A stretch of DNA of 51,601 nt from positions 62,767 to 114,367 of the forward strand of contig JAGQTY010000007.1 in assembly GCA_020438795.1 (NCBI GenBank), written 5' to 3'. The position numbers and the translations under genes were made by a program. The notes beneath the pieces were generated by a model. The model did no database searches. It worked only from the letters and a program-made list of their open reading frames with translations, and was not told where the DNA came from. Positions 16,344 to 25,202 of this stretch are shown one piece after another. The first letter of the stretch is position 1, and each line of letters starts with the position of its first letter. The stretch comes from Actinomycetota bacterium (GTDB lineage Bacteria > Actinomycetota > Actinomycetes > S36-B12 > GCA-2699445).

Positions 16344-16480
16344 GTAGATTCACATCGGTGTCTCGCTTACGGTCGGAATTGTTTGGGTAGAACCGAACAA
16401 CTTCGAGGCTCTCCTCGATGGCAAGCCCCGCGCAGTGCTCGGTCCACCGGGTGCGAGGGGACGGCTACACAAGGATGGAT

Positions 16481-16939
16481 ATGTATCAGCGACTCGTCGC
16501 GATCGTCACTGGAATGGTTCTCGCACTAGGACTGGTCGGCTTCACCGCCACCTCGGCGGGCGCAGCGCCCGTCACGCCCACCGCCAAGTCCAAGGCCAAC
16601 AAGGTCGGCTGGCAGGGCAAGGGCAAGTCACCCCTGAACCAGAAGAAGATCCGCCAGTACAAGCTCAAGTACCGAGAACTGCGCGAGATCCGGGAGGCCC
16701 GGGCCTGGGCCAAGGGCTGGAAGCCGCGGGCAGTGCGCGCCTGTGAATCCGGCGGCAACTACTCGATCAATACCGGCAACGGCTACTACGGCGCGTATCA
16801 GTTCGCCTATGGCACGTGGCTCGGGGTCGGCGGCGGGCGCTATGCCCGGACCGCCAACCAGGCGCCCAGGTTCGCCCAGGATCACATGGCCTGGAAGCTC
16901 TGGCGTTCCCAGGGCTGGGGCCCATGGGGTTGCGCCTGA
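16481..16939 (+). CDS. Secreted Rpf/transglycosylase-like muralytic protein
   Basis: A protein of about 152 residues with a signal peptide (residues 1-28, ending AGAAP) and a Lys/Arg-rich stretch. A C-terminal resuscitation-promoting-factor-type domain of about 75 residues follows: ACESGGNYSINTGNGYYGAY, with the catalytic Glu in CESGG, then FAQDHMAWKLW and a final WGPWGCA. Such domains cleave peptidoglycan glycan strands and wake dormant actinobacteria. There is no LysM, G5 or LytM domain, so it is a minimal form with a basic segment that could bind the wall. ATG 16481 is preferred (AAGGA 5 nt upstream); ATG 16475 is in frame. A strong terminator follows. Confidence 0.88.
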   Translation: MYQRLVAIVTGMVLALGLVGFTATSAGAAPVTPTAKSKANKVGWQGKGKSPLNQKKIRQYKLKYRELREIREARAWAKGWKPRAVRACESGGNYSINTGNGYYGAYQFAYGTWLGVGGGRYARTANQAPRFAQDHMAWKLWRSQGWGPWGCA

Positions 16940-16955
16940 TCAATGGTGTTGGAGA

Positions 16956-16992
16956 GTCTGCCCGGGCCCTGTGCCCGGGCAGACTTCTTTTT
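16956..16992 (+). terminator. Rho-independent terminator of the Rpf-like gene
   Basis: A perfect 12-bp GC-rich stem (16956-16967 with 16973-16984, GTCTGCCCGGGC arm) has a 5-nt loop CCTGT and is followed by TTCTTTTT. It lies 17 bp after the stop codon. Confidence 0.93.
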
Positions 16993-17060
16993 GGTCCGTC
17001 ATCGCCAGCGACCCCATCGCTGGCTCAGGGCTCCAGCCGTCAGCGCCCATGGTCACTGGC

Positions 17061-17945
17061 TCAGTCCTGTGAGTCCCTGCCGAAGCAGTGCACATGAGCC
17101 CCGCGGGCCGACCCACGGAAGTCGTCCAGAATTTTGGGCGCGAAGCTCTCCTGCATCCGCGCGGATAGTGGCGCGAGTTCCAGTTCGGCGCTGCCGTCGT
17201 AGAAGACGTTGATGCCCCGGTAGTGCCATGTCTCGGTGTTCGTGTCGATCTCGATGTATTCGTTCTCCCCGCCGGGGGCGTTGGAGTTGTAGATGTACAG
17301 GCGGACCATGCCGTCGCCGACATGGTCGATCCGGTACGGAACCACGGCATGGCCGTTGGTCAGCTTCCCGTCCTTCACGTTGTACAGCCCGAGGGTGTAG
17401 TCCTCGTCCCCGGTCCGCCACGCCTGCGCCAGTCGGTCCAGGATGGCTGTCGGCTTCTCACGGATGAGTGAGCCCACGACCTCGTCGGTCAGTTGCGTAG
17501 CGTTCCAGCGCAGGATCGCCCGATCGAGCTTGGGGTTGTCCGGCAGCGACAGTTCGAACGCGTTCTCGCCTCCGAACTCCCTGGGGTCGCGCTGCTTGGT
17601 GTAGAACATGAGGCTCAGCACCGATAGCCCTTCGCAGACACCGCCACCTGCCAGCCCCTGGCTGTCGCTGCGGAAGGCGTTCGCCCTCGGTGCGAGATCG
17701 CACAGCGGCTCCTGGACTCCGTCACAGGCCTCCGGACCGAGCAGCTCCCGGACGTCCTGGTCCTCCAGCTTCACGCCGTTCGGACTGGCTGTGAAGTTCG
17801 TGAAATTGAAGCCGTTCGGGACCACCCGGAAACCCGAGTCGGCCACCTGCCCCAGCGGCTCGGCCTGAGTCCACTGCTCCTGGGGTTGTGAGCAGGCGGT
17901 CAGCACGATCAGGCCCAGCACCACCAGAGTCAAAAGCCGCCGCAT
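17061..17945 (-). CDS. Lipoprotein with papain-like Cys/His/Asn signature
   Basis: A 294-residue lipoprotein precursor with lipobox LTAC (lipid Cys18). A mature domain of about 270 residues contains GGGVCEGLSVLSLMFY (Cys104), NGHAVVPYRI (His199) and LYIYNSNAPGG (Asn220 or Asn222), followed by EIDTNTETWHY. The order and spacing of Cys, His and Asn fit a papain-fold cysteine hydrolase on the cell surface. I recall similar unannotated actinobacterial proteins but cannot name a family, so the catalytic role is inferred. The ATG start overlaps no neighbour. It is convergent with the Rpf-like gene beyond the terminator. Confidence 0.6.
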   Translation of the reverse strand: MRRLLTLVVLGLIVLTACSQPQEQWTQAEPLGQVADSGFRVVPNGFNFTNFTASPNGVKLEDQDVRELLGPEACDGVQEPLCDLAPRANAFRSDSQGLAGGGVCEGLSVLSLMFYTKQRDPREFGGENAFELSLPDNPKLDRAILRWNATQLTDEVVGSLIREKPTAILDRLAQAWRTGDEDYTLGLYNVKDGKLTNGHAVVPYRIDHVGDGMVRLYIYNSNAPGGENEYIEIDTNTETWHYRGINVFYDGSAELELAPLSARMQESFAPKILDDFRGSARGAHVHCFGRDSQD

Positions 17946-18130
17946 GGGAGCAAGTCTCGGTCAGCCGGGCGCACGACGCGCGCCGAGCGACCGGTTGTCA
18001 CGCTCCTGGCTCACCGGAGTTCGGGTAGCCGCACGCCAGTACCGCGGCGGGCAAGCCATCACCCGGAACGCGGGGCGCAGAAGCGGGAATTCCCGCAAGC
18101 GTTCGCGGGTTCTAGCCGAAATACCCCGTC

Positions 18131-18802
18131 GTGAGGGTCTGGCTGATCGGTGCGCTGCTGATGCTGCTTGTTGCTGCCGTGGTGCGACCACTCCTGTTCC
18201 CCAGGCCGGCGAGCTTGGGCGGAAACCGCTTCCCCTGGATCACGATGACGATCCTGCTCGTGGCGGTGCTGGTGCTCGGCTGGTTCGAGTGGCGCTGGCG
18301 TCAGGTGCAGTATGAGGCTGCCGATGCTGTGCGAACGCTGACCGGGCGGGCGGACGCCGAGGTGGAGTGCCAGCGTTCGGGTGCGCAACTGGTGTTTCTG
18401 GGCGACGAGTCCGGACGGGTGGAGTGGGTGCAGGGCGACGAACGGAACACCGGGAACGTGGCCTGGCTCGATCACGAGACCTGCGCCGAGCTGGCGGCCT
18501 GGCTGCGTTCGGACCGGTCGTCACCCACCATCGAGCAGGTGACTGCGGTACATGTACTCACCCACGAGGCGATCCATGTCAGCGGGCATCGCAACGAGGC
18601 CATGACCGAGTGTGTCGCGATGGCATTCGACGCCCGGCTCGCAGAGCTCCTGGGTGCCACCGCGGAGCAGGCCGCAGTGCTGGCGCAGCGCTACGCCGAG
18701 CAGGTCTATCCGCGGATGCCCAGCAGCTATCGGGGGGACTGTGCCGCGCTGCTGCGTTCGATCGGTCTCACAGCTCCGGCAGGTCAGGCGTGGCCCGGTT
18801 GA
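18131..18802 (+). CDS. Membrane protein with HExxH metalloprotease-like motif
   Basis: A 223-residue protein with two N-terminal membrane helices (about 4-22 and 36-53) and a soluble domain carrying HEAIH (His145, Glu146, His149). GHRNEAMTE follows, with Glu156 or Glu160 as a possible third zinc ligand. Two Cys pairs (ECQRSG, DHETCAEL, MTECVAM, RGDCAAL) might form disulfides outside. I do not recognise the family, though the arrangement resembles small membrane-bound zincins. The GTG start at 18131 lacks a strong SD. Its 3' end overlaps the convergent DsbA-like gene by 35 bp. Confidence 0.6.
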   Translation: MRVWLIGALLMLLVAAVVRPLLFPRPASLGGNRFPWITMTILLVAVLVLGWFEWRWRQVQYEAADAVRTLTGRADAEVECQRSGAQLVFLGDESGRVEWVQGDERNTGNVAWLDHETCAELAAWLRSDRSSPTIEQVTAVHVLTHEAIHVSGHRNEAMTECVAMAFDARLAELLGATAEQAAVLAQRYAEQVYPRMPSSYRGDCAALLRSIGLTAPAGQAWPG

Positions 18803-19373
18803 GTTCGGCGAAGGTGTCGTTGCATTCGATGAGCGTGACGGTGGCATCCCAGATGCGCAGGCTCTGATCCGCAGCCGGCAACCGTGAGAGCACGGGTCCG
18901 TACAGGGCGCGGGTCTGCTGCCCGTCGAGCACCGCGAGGATCGGGGTGTTTCCGATGCCTTCACCGATCAGTTCGTACGCCTCGGCCATGCTGAGCTCGA
19001 TGGCTGCGTCCCAGCGGTCGTCGTCGGCGGCAGCCGCGTCCTCGGGGTTCAGACCCGCGGCCAGCAGCGCCGCTGCGATGTCGAAGTTCCAGTCCCGGTC
19101 GGTCCAGACCCTGGTGCCGAACTCCAGGTAGGCCCGTGTGAAGCCGTCGTTCCCCTCACGATCCTTGACCGCGAGCAACACTCTGAGCAGCCGGTGTGTG
19201 AACAGGAACTTGTCATACTGCGCGTGATCCGGATCAATGCCCTTGGCCAGCAGCAGACTCATCGGCCGCCAGTCCAGTTCGACGTCTCGCTGTGTCATCA
19301 CGTCCCCGACCAACCACCGCGCGGTCACCCACGTCCACGGACAACGAACATCGGTCCACAGCGCCACTCGCAT
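18768..19373 (-). CDS. DsbA-family (mycothiol-type) oxidoreductase
   Basis: A 201-residue thioredoxin-fold protein with inserted helical domain, of the DsbA/FrnE group that includes mycobacterial Rv2466c-like mycothiol-dependent reductases. The motif near the start is VRCPWTW (Cys11), and GIGNTPILAVL supplies the cis-Pro loop. Rv2466c has CPWC; here the second Cys is Thr, so a monothiol mechanism with mycothiol is likely (inference). ATG 19373 is chosen for AGGAGG 8 nt upstream. It is divergent from the peptide importer operon and shares a 204-bp control region with it. It is cytoplasmic, with no signal peptide. Confidence 0.8.
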   Translation of the reverse strand: MRVALWTDVRCPWTWVTARWLVGDVMTQRDVELDWRPMSLLLAKGIDPDHAQYDKFLFTHRLLRVLLAVKDREGNDGFTRAYLEFGTRVWTDRDWNFDIAAALLAAGLNPEDAAAADDDRWDAAIELSMAEAYELIGEGIGNTPILAVLDGQQTRALYGPVLSRLPAADQSLRIWDATVTLIECNDTFAELNRATPDLPEL

Positions 19374-19577
19374 CAGCTGCTCCTCCTGTCCTGGCAATCC
19401 TACGATCAGGCGCACCGTTGTGTGGGAAGCGCGTCCCACCCCAGCCGCGGAACCAACCCGCGAGTGGGTCATGTCTGGTTGGTCCGATCGCGTTCAGGTG
19501 TCGTCCGGGCGTACCAATCGATCTGTGAGGAATGGCGGCAACTGGTAGGTTGGCCGCATTCCGATCAAGGAGATTCG

Positions 19578-21218
19578 ATGCGTCGAAGCGCCATGGTGAC
19601 GGTGGCAGTTGCACTCACTGGAGGGCTCGCCCTGGCCGGGTGCAGCAGCAGCGGTGGGGACAGTGGCGGTGGCGGCGGCCAGTCCGGCGGTGACTTCTCC
19701 ATCGCCATCGAGTCATCGAACACGGGACTGCTCCCGACCAACTGCTGGGACGTCTACTGTGCCCAGGTGTTGAACGCTGCCTACACAGGTCTCTACACCT
19801 TCGAGAAGTCCGACGGCGATGCCTACACTGCGACACCGACCGAGCTCAACAAGTCCGTGTCATCGGATGATGCCGGCACCAGCTGGACGATCTCGCTGAA
19901 CGAGGGATTCGACTTCAGCAACGGGGAGAAGCTCACCGCACAGAGTTTCGTGGACACCTGGAACTACGCCGCCAACGGTGGCAACGGGCAGCAACTGGGC
20001 TTCGTGTTCGGTCCCTCCGCCCTCAACGTCAAGGGCTACAAGGCGGTCTCCGGGCCGAAGACCAAGGGCGAGAAGATGGCGGGGGTCTCGGTCGACGAGA
20101 ACGATCCCATGACGATCAAGGTTGAAGTGGAGGAGCCACTCAGCAACGACATGTTCGCCAACCTCCTCGCCGGGCCCCAGATCATGCCCATGTCCAAGGC
20201 CGCGCTCAAGGACCCCAAGTCCCAGAACAAGCAGCTCATCAGCAACGGCCCGTTCGTCATGCAGGAGGACGCAACGTCACAGAGCATCAAGCTGGTGCGC
20301 AACTCCGGCTACAAGGGCACTCCTGCCAGTGCGGACTCGGTCGAGTTCCGGATCTACGAGGACGGCAACTCTGAATGGGCCGATCTGCAGGGCAACACCC
20401 TGGACGTCGTTCCGCAGTTGCCGGATTCGGCGATCAGCTCTGCCTCGTCGGTCCTCGGTGAGCGGTTCATCAACCAGCCTGGCGCCATGGAGTATTCGTT
20501 CTACGGGTTCTTCCAGGACTCCAAGGTCTTCGCCGATCGCGACGTCCGGGTCGCGATCGCCAAAGCCATCGACTGGGACCAGATCAACTCCAAGATCTGG
20601 TTCGGGACCCGTGACCGGGCCACCAGCTTCGCGCCCGCCACGATCCCCGGCGGCGGCACCGATCTGTGTGGCGACGACTGCACCTTCGACGCAGCCGGCG
20701 CCAAACAGAAGCTCGACGACGCCGGTGGCCTGCCCGGCGGGTCCGTCGAGATCGCCGCGCTCAGCAAGGGCAAGGAGACGACCACCGCAGTATGCAACCA
20801 GCTGCAGACCAATCTCGGCATCAAGTGCTCGGTCAAGCTGTTCAGCGACTTCGGTGCCTATATCGACTTCCTCTACAGCGACAGCATTCCCGACAACTTC
20901 ATCGTCAACAGTGGCTGGGTCGCCGACAACCCCACGATCGCCAGCATGATCGGTCCCTTCGCCAGTGACAGCGACGTGAACGACATCGGCTACAGCAACA
21001 AGGAGTTCGACAGGTTGCTGCAGGAGGGCAATCACGCGACGGACCCCAGCACCCAGCAGCAGAAGTGGGTGGACGCGGAGAAGGTGCTGTTCGCGGACTT
21101 CTACGCCTACCCGACCCAGATGCTGAACACCGCCGCCGGCTATTCGACGAACGTCTCCGGGGTGGAGATCAACCCGCTCGGCTTCGTCAACACAGCCGAT
21201 ATCACAGTGAACTCCTGA
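19578..21218 (+). CDS. Oligopeptide/dipeptide ABC transporter substrate-binding lipoprotein
   Basis: A 546-residue lipoprotein of solute-binding family 5 (SBP_bac_5). It has a signal peptide, lipobox LAGC, a Gly/Ser spacer, and family features such as TAYTGLYTFE (as AAYTGLYTF), SWTISLNEGFDFSNGEKLTA and a long C-terminal lobe. It would capture peptides or similar ligands outside the cell and deliver them to the permeases encoded next. ATG 19578 has AAGGAG 5 nt upstream. Cysteine pairs (TNCWDVYCAQ and DLCGDDCTF) may form disulfides. It heads a five-gene operon and is separated from the permease by a 109-bp gap that contains a hairpin. Confidence 0.93.
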   Translation: MRRSAMVTVAVALTGGLALAGCSSSGGDSGGGGGQSGGDFSIAIESSNTGLLPTNCWDVYCAQVLNAAYTGLYTFEKSDGDAYTATPTELNKSVSSDDAGTSWTISLNEGFDFSNGEKLTAQSFVDTWNYAANGGNGQQLGFVFGPSALNVKGYKAVSGPKTKGEKMAGVSVDENDPMTIKVEVEEPLSNDMFANLLAGPQIMPMSKAALKDPKSQNKQLISNGPFVMQEDATSQSIKLVRNSGYKGTPASADSVEFRIYEDGNSEWADLQGNTLDVVPQLPDSAISSASSVLGERFINQPGAMEYSFYGFFQDSKVFADRDVRVAIAKAIDWDQINSKIWFGTRDRATSFAPATIPGGGTDLCGDDCTFDAAGAKQKLDDAGGLPGGSVEIAALSKGKETTTAVCNQLQTNLGIKCSVKLFSDFGAYIDFLYSDSIPDNFIVNSGWVADNPTIASMIGPFASDSDVNDIGYSNKEFDRLLQEGNHATDPSTQQQKWVDAEKVLFADFYAYPTQMLNTAAGYSTNVSGVEINPLGFVNTADITVNS

Positions 21219-21223
21219 GCCCT

Positions 21224-21239
21224 GGGGACATCGGTCCCC
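21224..21239 (+). promoter_or_regulatory. Intercistronic hairpin after the binding-protein gene
   Basis: GGGGAC and GTCCCC pair around ATCG, 5 bp after the stop codon and with no T-tract. Such hairpins between a binding-protein gene and its permease genes often stabilise the upstream mRNA or partly terminate transcription, giving more binding protein than permease. The role here is inferred. Confidence 0.5.
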
Positions 21240-21327
21240 GGATATCGGCACTGTGCCCCGGCCGACAGTGACATGATCAGCATCACCGGCACGTGCCCTG
21301 CGCGCCGGATTGGTCCGCGGAGCTGGG

Positions 21328-22254
21328 ATGGGTCGGTTCATAGTCCGGAGGCTGCTGCAGTTCATCCCGGTCTTCCTCGGCACCACCTTCCTGATCTACT
21401 TCCTGGTGTTCGCCCTGCCGGGCGACCCGATCGCAGGGCTCACCGCCGGCAAGCCCGCCAACCCGGCATTCGAGGCCTACATCACCGAGCAGTACCACCT
21501 CGACGATCCGTTCCTCGTGCAGTACCTGAAGTACCTCGGTGGGCTGCTCACCGGCGACCTGGGGCAGACGTTCTCGGGGCAGTCCGTGGCCGAGGTGTTC
21601 GCCGAACGCTTTCCGGTGACGCTCCAGCTCGCCGCGACCGCCTTCCTGATCGAGGTTGTGCTCGGGATCGGTCTGGGCGTCTGGGCGGCCCGGCGCCGCG
21701 GCGGTATCGTCGACAACCTCTCGCTGGCCGGGACGCTCATCGTCATCTCGATACCGGTGTTCGTGCTGGCCTACGTGGTGCAGTACATCTTCGGGGTCAA
21801 GCTCGGCTGGCTGCCGCCCACCGGGATCGCCAAGGGCTGGCCGGTCTCCTACATACTGCCGGCCTTCGTGCTCGCGGCACTGTCACTGGCCTACGTGCTG
21901 CGTCTCACCCGTCAGTCACTGCTGGAGACGTTCAGCCTCGACTTCATGCGGACTGCCCGCGCCAAGGGGCTGCCCGGTGGCCGGATCCTGTGGCGGCACG
22001 GTCTGCGCAACTCGCTGATCCCGGTCGTCACGTTCCTCGGGGCGGACCTCGCTGCACTCATGGGGGGCGCAGTGGTGATCGAGGGGATCTTCAACATCCC
22101 CGGTGTCGGCCAGCAGCTCTATGCCTCGATCAGGCTCGGGGAAGCGGTGGTGGTAGTGGGGCTGGTCACGGCCCTGGTCATCATCTATCTGATCATGAAC
22201 CTGGTGGTCGATGTCCTGTACGGATACCTGGACCCGAGGATCCGGTATGAGTGA
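21328..22254 (+). CDS. Peptide ABC transporter permease (DppB/OppB type)
   Basis: A permease of about 308 residues with six membrane helices. It starts with the MGRFIVRRLLQFIPVFLG pattern typical of DppB-like proteins. The EAA loop that contacts the ATPases appears as RTARAKGLPGGRILWRHGLRN near residue 210. ATG 21328 is preferred, with GGAG 7 nt before it. It overlaps the next permease gene by 8 bp (ATGAGTGA), showing tight coupling. Confidence 0.93.
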   Translation: MGRFIVRRLLQFIPVFLGTTFLIYFLVFALPGDPIAGLTAGKPANPAFEAYITEQYHLDDPFLVQYLKYLGGLLTGDLGQTFSGQSVAEVFAERFPVTLQLAATAFLIEVVLGIGLGVWAARRRGGIVDNLSLAGTLIVISIPVFVLAYVVQYIFGVKLGWLPPTGIAKGWPVSYILPAFVLAALSLAYVLRLTRQSLLETFSLDFMRTARAKGLPGGRILWRHGLRNSLIPVVTFLGADLAALMGGAVVIEGIFNIPGVGQQLYASIRLGEAVVVVGLVTALVIIYLIMNLVVDVLYGYLDPRIRYE

Positions 22255-23173
22255 CACGACTCCGGACGCAGAACTGGTGCTCGCCGGTGAGGAGATCGGC
22301 GATGTGCCCCGTGGTCTGCTCGGCGACGCATGGTACGACCTGCGCCGCAGCGTCGTCTTCTGGATCAGTGCCGTGCTGTTGTTCTTCGTGGCGCTGATGG
22401 TCCTGGTGCCCGGCCTGCTGGCTGACATCGAGCTCACCTCGTCGCTGACCGGCGGTTGTCAGCTGAGCGACTCGCTGCAAGCCCCCAGCGCCGAGCACTG
22501 GTTCGGCACGGACCGGCAGGGTTGCGATGTCTACGCCCTCACGATCCATGGCGCCCGGCCCAGCGTGATGGTCGGAGTGCTCGGGGCCGTGATCACCACT
22601 GCGATCGGCGCCGTGGTCGGACTGGTGGCCGGGTTCTACGGTGGCTGGATCGACGGCGTACTGTCGCGCATCGTCGACATCTTCTACGGCCTGCCGCTGC
22701 TGCTCGGTGGCATCGTGATGCTCAGTGCGCTCAGCCTGCCCGGTATCTGGGGCGTGGTCGCGGTGCTGGCCGTGCTCGGCTGGGTGCCGGCGGCCAGGCT
22801 GGTGCGCTCGACCACCATCGAGGGCAGGAGCCAGGAGTACACGCTTGCAGCCCGAGCGCTGGGAGCGGGCAACGGCCGGCTGATGTTCCGGCACATCCTG
22901 CCCAACGCCATCGGGCCGGGACTCGTGCTGGCGGTGATCAGCCTGGGAGCCTTCGTTGCGGTCGAAGCGACGTTCTCATTCCTGGGGCTCGGAATCAGGC
23001 CGCCGGGCTTCTCCTGGGGGACCATGATCAGCGACGCACAGAGCGTCTTCTTCCAGGCGCCCTGGACCCTGTTGTTCCCAGCGGGCTTCCTGAGTCTGAC
23101 GGTGCTGGCGTTCATCCTGCTCGGCGACGCGGCCAGGGATTCCCTGGACCCTCGAAGGCAGCAGGGGGCGTGA
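22247..23173 (+). CDS. Peptide ABC transporter permease (DppC/OppC type)
   Basis: A 308-residue permease with the N-terminal OppC-type region (LRRSVVFWISAVLL), an extended periplasmic loop after the first helix containing two Cys, and the GTDRQGCDVYA motif usual in DppC-like proteins (GTDxxGRD). The EAA loop is near YTLAARALGAGNGRLMFRHI. It pairs with the preceding permease as the membrane channel. Its stop overlaps the next start (TGATG). Confidence 0.93.
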   Translation: MSDTTPDAELVLAGEEIGDVPRGLLGDAWYDLRRSVVFWISAVLLFFVALMVLVPGLLADIELTSSLTGGCQLSDSLQAPSAEHWFGTDRQGCDVYALTIHGARPSVMVGVLGAVITTAIGAVVGLVAGFYGGWIDGVLSRIVDIFYGLPLLLGGIVMLSALSLPGIWGVVAVLAVLGWVPAARLVRSTTIEGRSQEYTLAARALGAGNGRLMFRHILPNAIGPGLVLAVISLGAFVAVEATFSFLGLGIRPPGFSWGTMISDAQSVFFQAPWTLLFPAGFLSLTVLAFILLGDAARDSLDPRRQQGA

Positions 23174-24159
23174 TGGGATCGCCCCTTCTCGAGGTCAAGG
23201 ATCTGCGGGTCAGTTTCGCCACGCGGGAGGGCCGCGTGGAAGCCGTGAACGGCCTCAGCTTCGCTGTGGCACCGGGACGGACGATGGCACTGCTCGGCGA
23301 GTCGGGTTCCGGCAAGAGCGTCGCCGCCCAAGCGATCATGGGTGTGCTTGACACACCGCCGGCACGGATCACTGCGGGGAGCATCCGGTTCGAGGGCCAG
23401 GAACTGGTGGGTCTGCCTGAGAAGCAGTACCGATCACTGCGCGGGGAGAAGCTCGCGATGATCTTCCAGGATGCCCTGTCTGCACTCAACCCGGTCCTCA
23501 GTGTCGGGACCCAGATCGCCGAGATGTTCCGGGTGCACCGGGACCTGGGTCGCAAACAGGCTCGCGCTGCGGCGCTGGAGGCCATGGCAGAGGTGCGGAT
23601 TCCGGCTGCCGCCGCACGCTTCGACGATTTTCCCCACCAGTTCTCAGGGGGTATGCGTCAGCGGATCATAATCGCCATGATGATCGCGTTGTCGCCGAAG
23701 GTGCTGATCGCCGATGAGCCGACCACCGCCCTGGATGTGACCGTGCAGGCGCAGATCATGGAGTTGCTGGCACGGCTGCAACGGGAACTCGGCACGAGTC
23801 TGATCCTGATCAGCCACGACCTCGGCGTGGTCGCCGACGTGGCCGACGACGTCACAGTCATGTACGCCGGGCGCGCCATGGAGCAGGGCACCGTGGCTGA
23901 CGTGTACCGGCGCTCCGCCAACCCCTACACGCGTGGGCTGCTCGAGAGTGTGCCGAGTCTGCAGGCGCCCGGCGGGAGGCTGCCGGTGATACCCGGGCGA
24001 CCGCCGAGCCCCTCGTCGACGCCGACCGGATGTGCGTTCCATCCCCGGTGTGCACTGGCTCAGCAACGCTGCAGCGACAGCGCACCAGCACTCGTTGCGG
24101 TCGCGCCAGAACACCTGTCACGCTGCTGGTTCGCCGAGGAGGTGCTCAGCGGTGACTGA
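23173..24159 (+). CDS. Peptide ABC transporter ATP-binding protein (DppD/OppD type)
   Basis: A 328-residue ATPase with Walker A GESGSGKS, signature FSGGMRQRI, Walker [13 protein letters not shown] and the H-loop [11 protein letters not shown]-terminal oligopeptide-transporter extension follows ([14 protein letters not shown], then [15 protein letters not shown]), whose cysteine-rich stretch in related proteins binds an Fe-S cluster. It energises import together with the next gene product. ATG 23173 overlaps the previous stop by one base. Confidence 0.93.
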   Translation: MGSPLLEVKDLRVSFATREGRVEAVNGLSFAVAPGRTMALLGESGSGKSVAAQAIMGVLDTPPARITAGSIRFEGQELVGLPEKQYRSLRGEKLAMIFQDALSALNPVLSVGTQIAEMFRVHRDLGRKQARAAALEAMAEVRIPAAAARFDDFPHQFSGGMRQRIIIAMMIALSPKVLIADEPTTALDVTVQAQIMELLARLQRELGTSLILISHDLGVVADVADDVTVMYAGRAMEQGTVADVYRRSANPYTRGLLESVPSLQAPGGRLPVIPGRPPSPSSTPTGCAFHPRCALAQQRCSDSAPALVAVAPEHLSRCWFAEEVLSGD

Positions 24160-25180
24160 CGCAGAGGGACCGGTGCCGGTACTGCGGGCCAATGGCCTCG
24201 AGAAGCACTACCCGATCACCAGGGGTGTGGTGGTCCGCAGGGCGGTCGGTCAGGTCCGGGCCGTGGACGGGGTCTCCCTGGTCCTGCACCGCGGCGAGAC
24301 GCTGGCCATCGTCGGAGAGAGCGGTTGTGGCAAGTCCACACTCGGCAGGCTGCTGCTCGCGCTGGAGCCCCCGACTGACGGGACGGTTTGGGTCACCGGC
24401 GACACGCTCGGCGACCTGAACGACAACGAGCTGCGCCGCAAGCGTCGTGAGATCCAGCTGATCCTGCAGGACCCCTACACGTCGTTGAATCCCCGGATGA
24501 CCGTAGGAGCAATCGTCGCCGAGCCGTTCGCGATTCACAAGGAGTCATTGCCTGGCGGCCAGGACCGCCGCGGGGCAGTCCGAGCACTACTGGCTGAGGT
24601 GGGGCTGAGCCCGGAACTGATGAACCGGTATCCGCACCAGTTCAGCGGCGGTCAGCGTCAGCGGATCGGCATCGCTCGGGCGCTTGCGCTGCGCCCGGGC
24701 GTCATCGTCGCCGATGAGCCGGTCTCAGCACTCGACGTCTCGGTACAGGCGCAGGTGCTCAACCTGCTCGCTGACCTGCAGGAGCGCCGCGGGCTGTCCT
24801 ACGTCTTCATCAGCCACGATCTCGCAGTGGTGCGCCAGATCGCCGACCGCGTCGCTGTGATGTATCTGGGCCGGATCGTCGAGACGGCCCCGGTCGATGC
24901 CATCTACGACCACGCGGCCCACCCGTACACGCAGGCGCTGCTGGCAGCCGTGCCCTCGGCGCGCTCGCGCGGCGAGGAGCGTCCTAAGCTCAACGGGGAC
25001 GTGCCCAGTGCCGTGGACCCGCCTTCCGGGTGCCGCTTTCGTACGAGGTGCTGGAAGGCCCAGGATTTGTGCGCGACGCAGGAGCCCCAACTCCGAGAGG
25101 TGGGGACGCTGCACGAAGCTGCCTGCCATTTCCCTGAGACGGGAGCCGCCAGTTCCGCCGCCCGAGGTGACTTGACATAG
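24152..25180 (+). CDS. Peptide ABC transporter ATP-binding protein (DppF/OppF type)
   Basis: A 342-residue ATPase with [37 protein letters not shown] and FISHDLAVV, and the C-terminal [14 protein letters not shown] cysteine motif. It starts at GTG 24152 inside the end of the previous gene (GTGACTGA overlap) with GAGGAGG upstream. Its last codons contain the TTGACA -35 box of the next transcription unit. Import substrates are peptides by family; the exact ligand is unknown. Confidence 0.93.
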   Translation: MTDAEGPVPVLRANGLEKHYPITRGVVVRRAVGQVRAVDGVSLVLHRGETLAIVGESGCGKSTLGRLLLALEPPTDGTVWVTGDTLGDLNDNELRRKRREIQLILQDPYTSLNPRMTVGAIVAEPFAIHKESLPGGQDRRGAVRALLAEVGLSPELMNRYPHQFSGGQRQRIGIARALALRPGVIVADEPVSALDVSVQAQVLNLLADLQERRGLSYVFISHDLAVVRQIADRVAVMYLGRIVETAPVDAIYDHAAHPYTQALLAAVPSARSRGEERPKLNGDVPSAVDPPSGCRFRTRCWKAQDLCATQEPQLREVGTLHEAACHFPETGAASSAARGDLT

Positions 25181-25202
25181 TGTCTATCTACTAGGACACT
25201 AT
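25172..25202 (+). promoter_or_regulatory. Exporter promoter with overlapping TetR-type operator
   Basis: A perfect TTGACA (25172-25177) is followed by a 17-bp spacer and GACACT (25195-25200), a plausible -35/-10 pair. An exact palindrome with arms ATAGTGTC (25177-25184) and GACACTAT (25195-25202) around 10 bp covers the spacer and the -10. Repressor bound there would block polymerase. The likely ligand-responsive repressor is the TetR protein at 27074. The predicted transcription start falls near 25207, at an in-frame ATG. Confidence 0.75.

Noticed and set aside
16229..16480. Canonical c-di-AMP (ydaO) riboswitch before the Rpf-like gene
   Set aside because: The conserved core could not be aligned by eye; kept only as an unassigned structured leader.
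22456..23172. Upstream extension of the OppD-type ATPase
   Set aside because: It lies inside the permease gene in another frame; the ATPase domain starts at 23173 with an overlap start codon.
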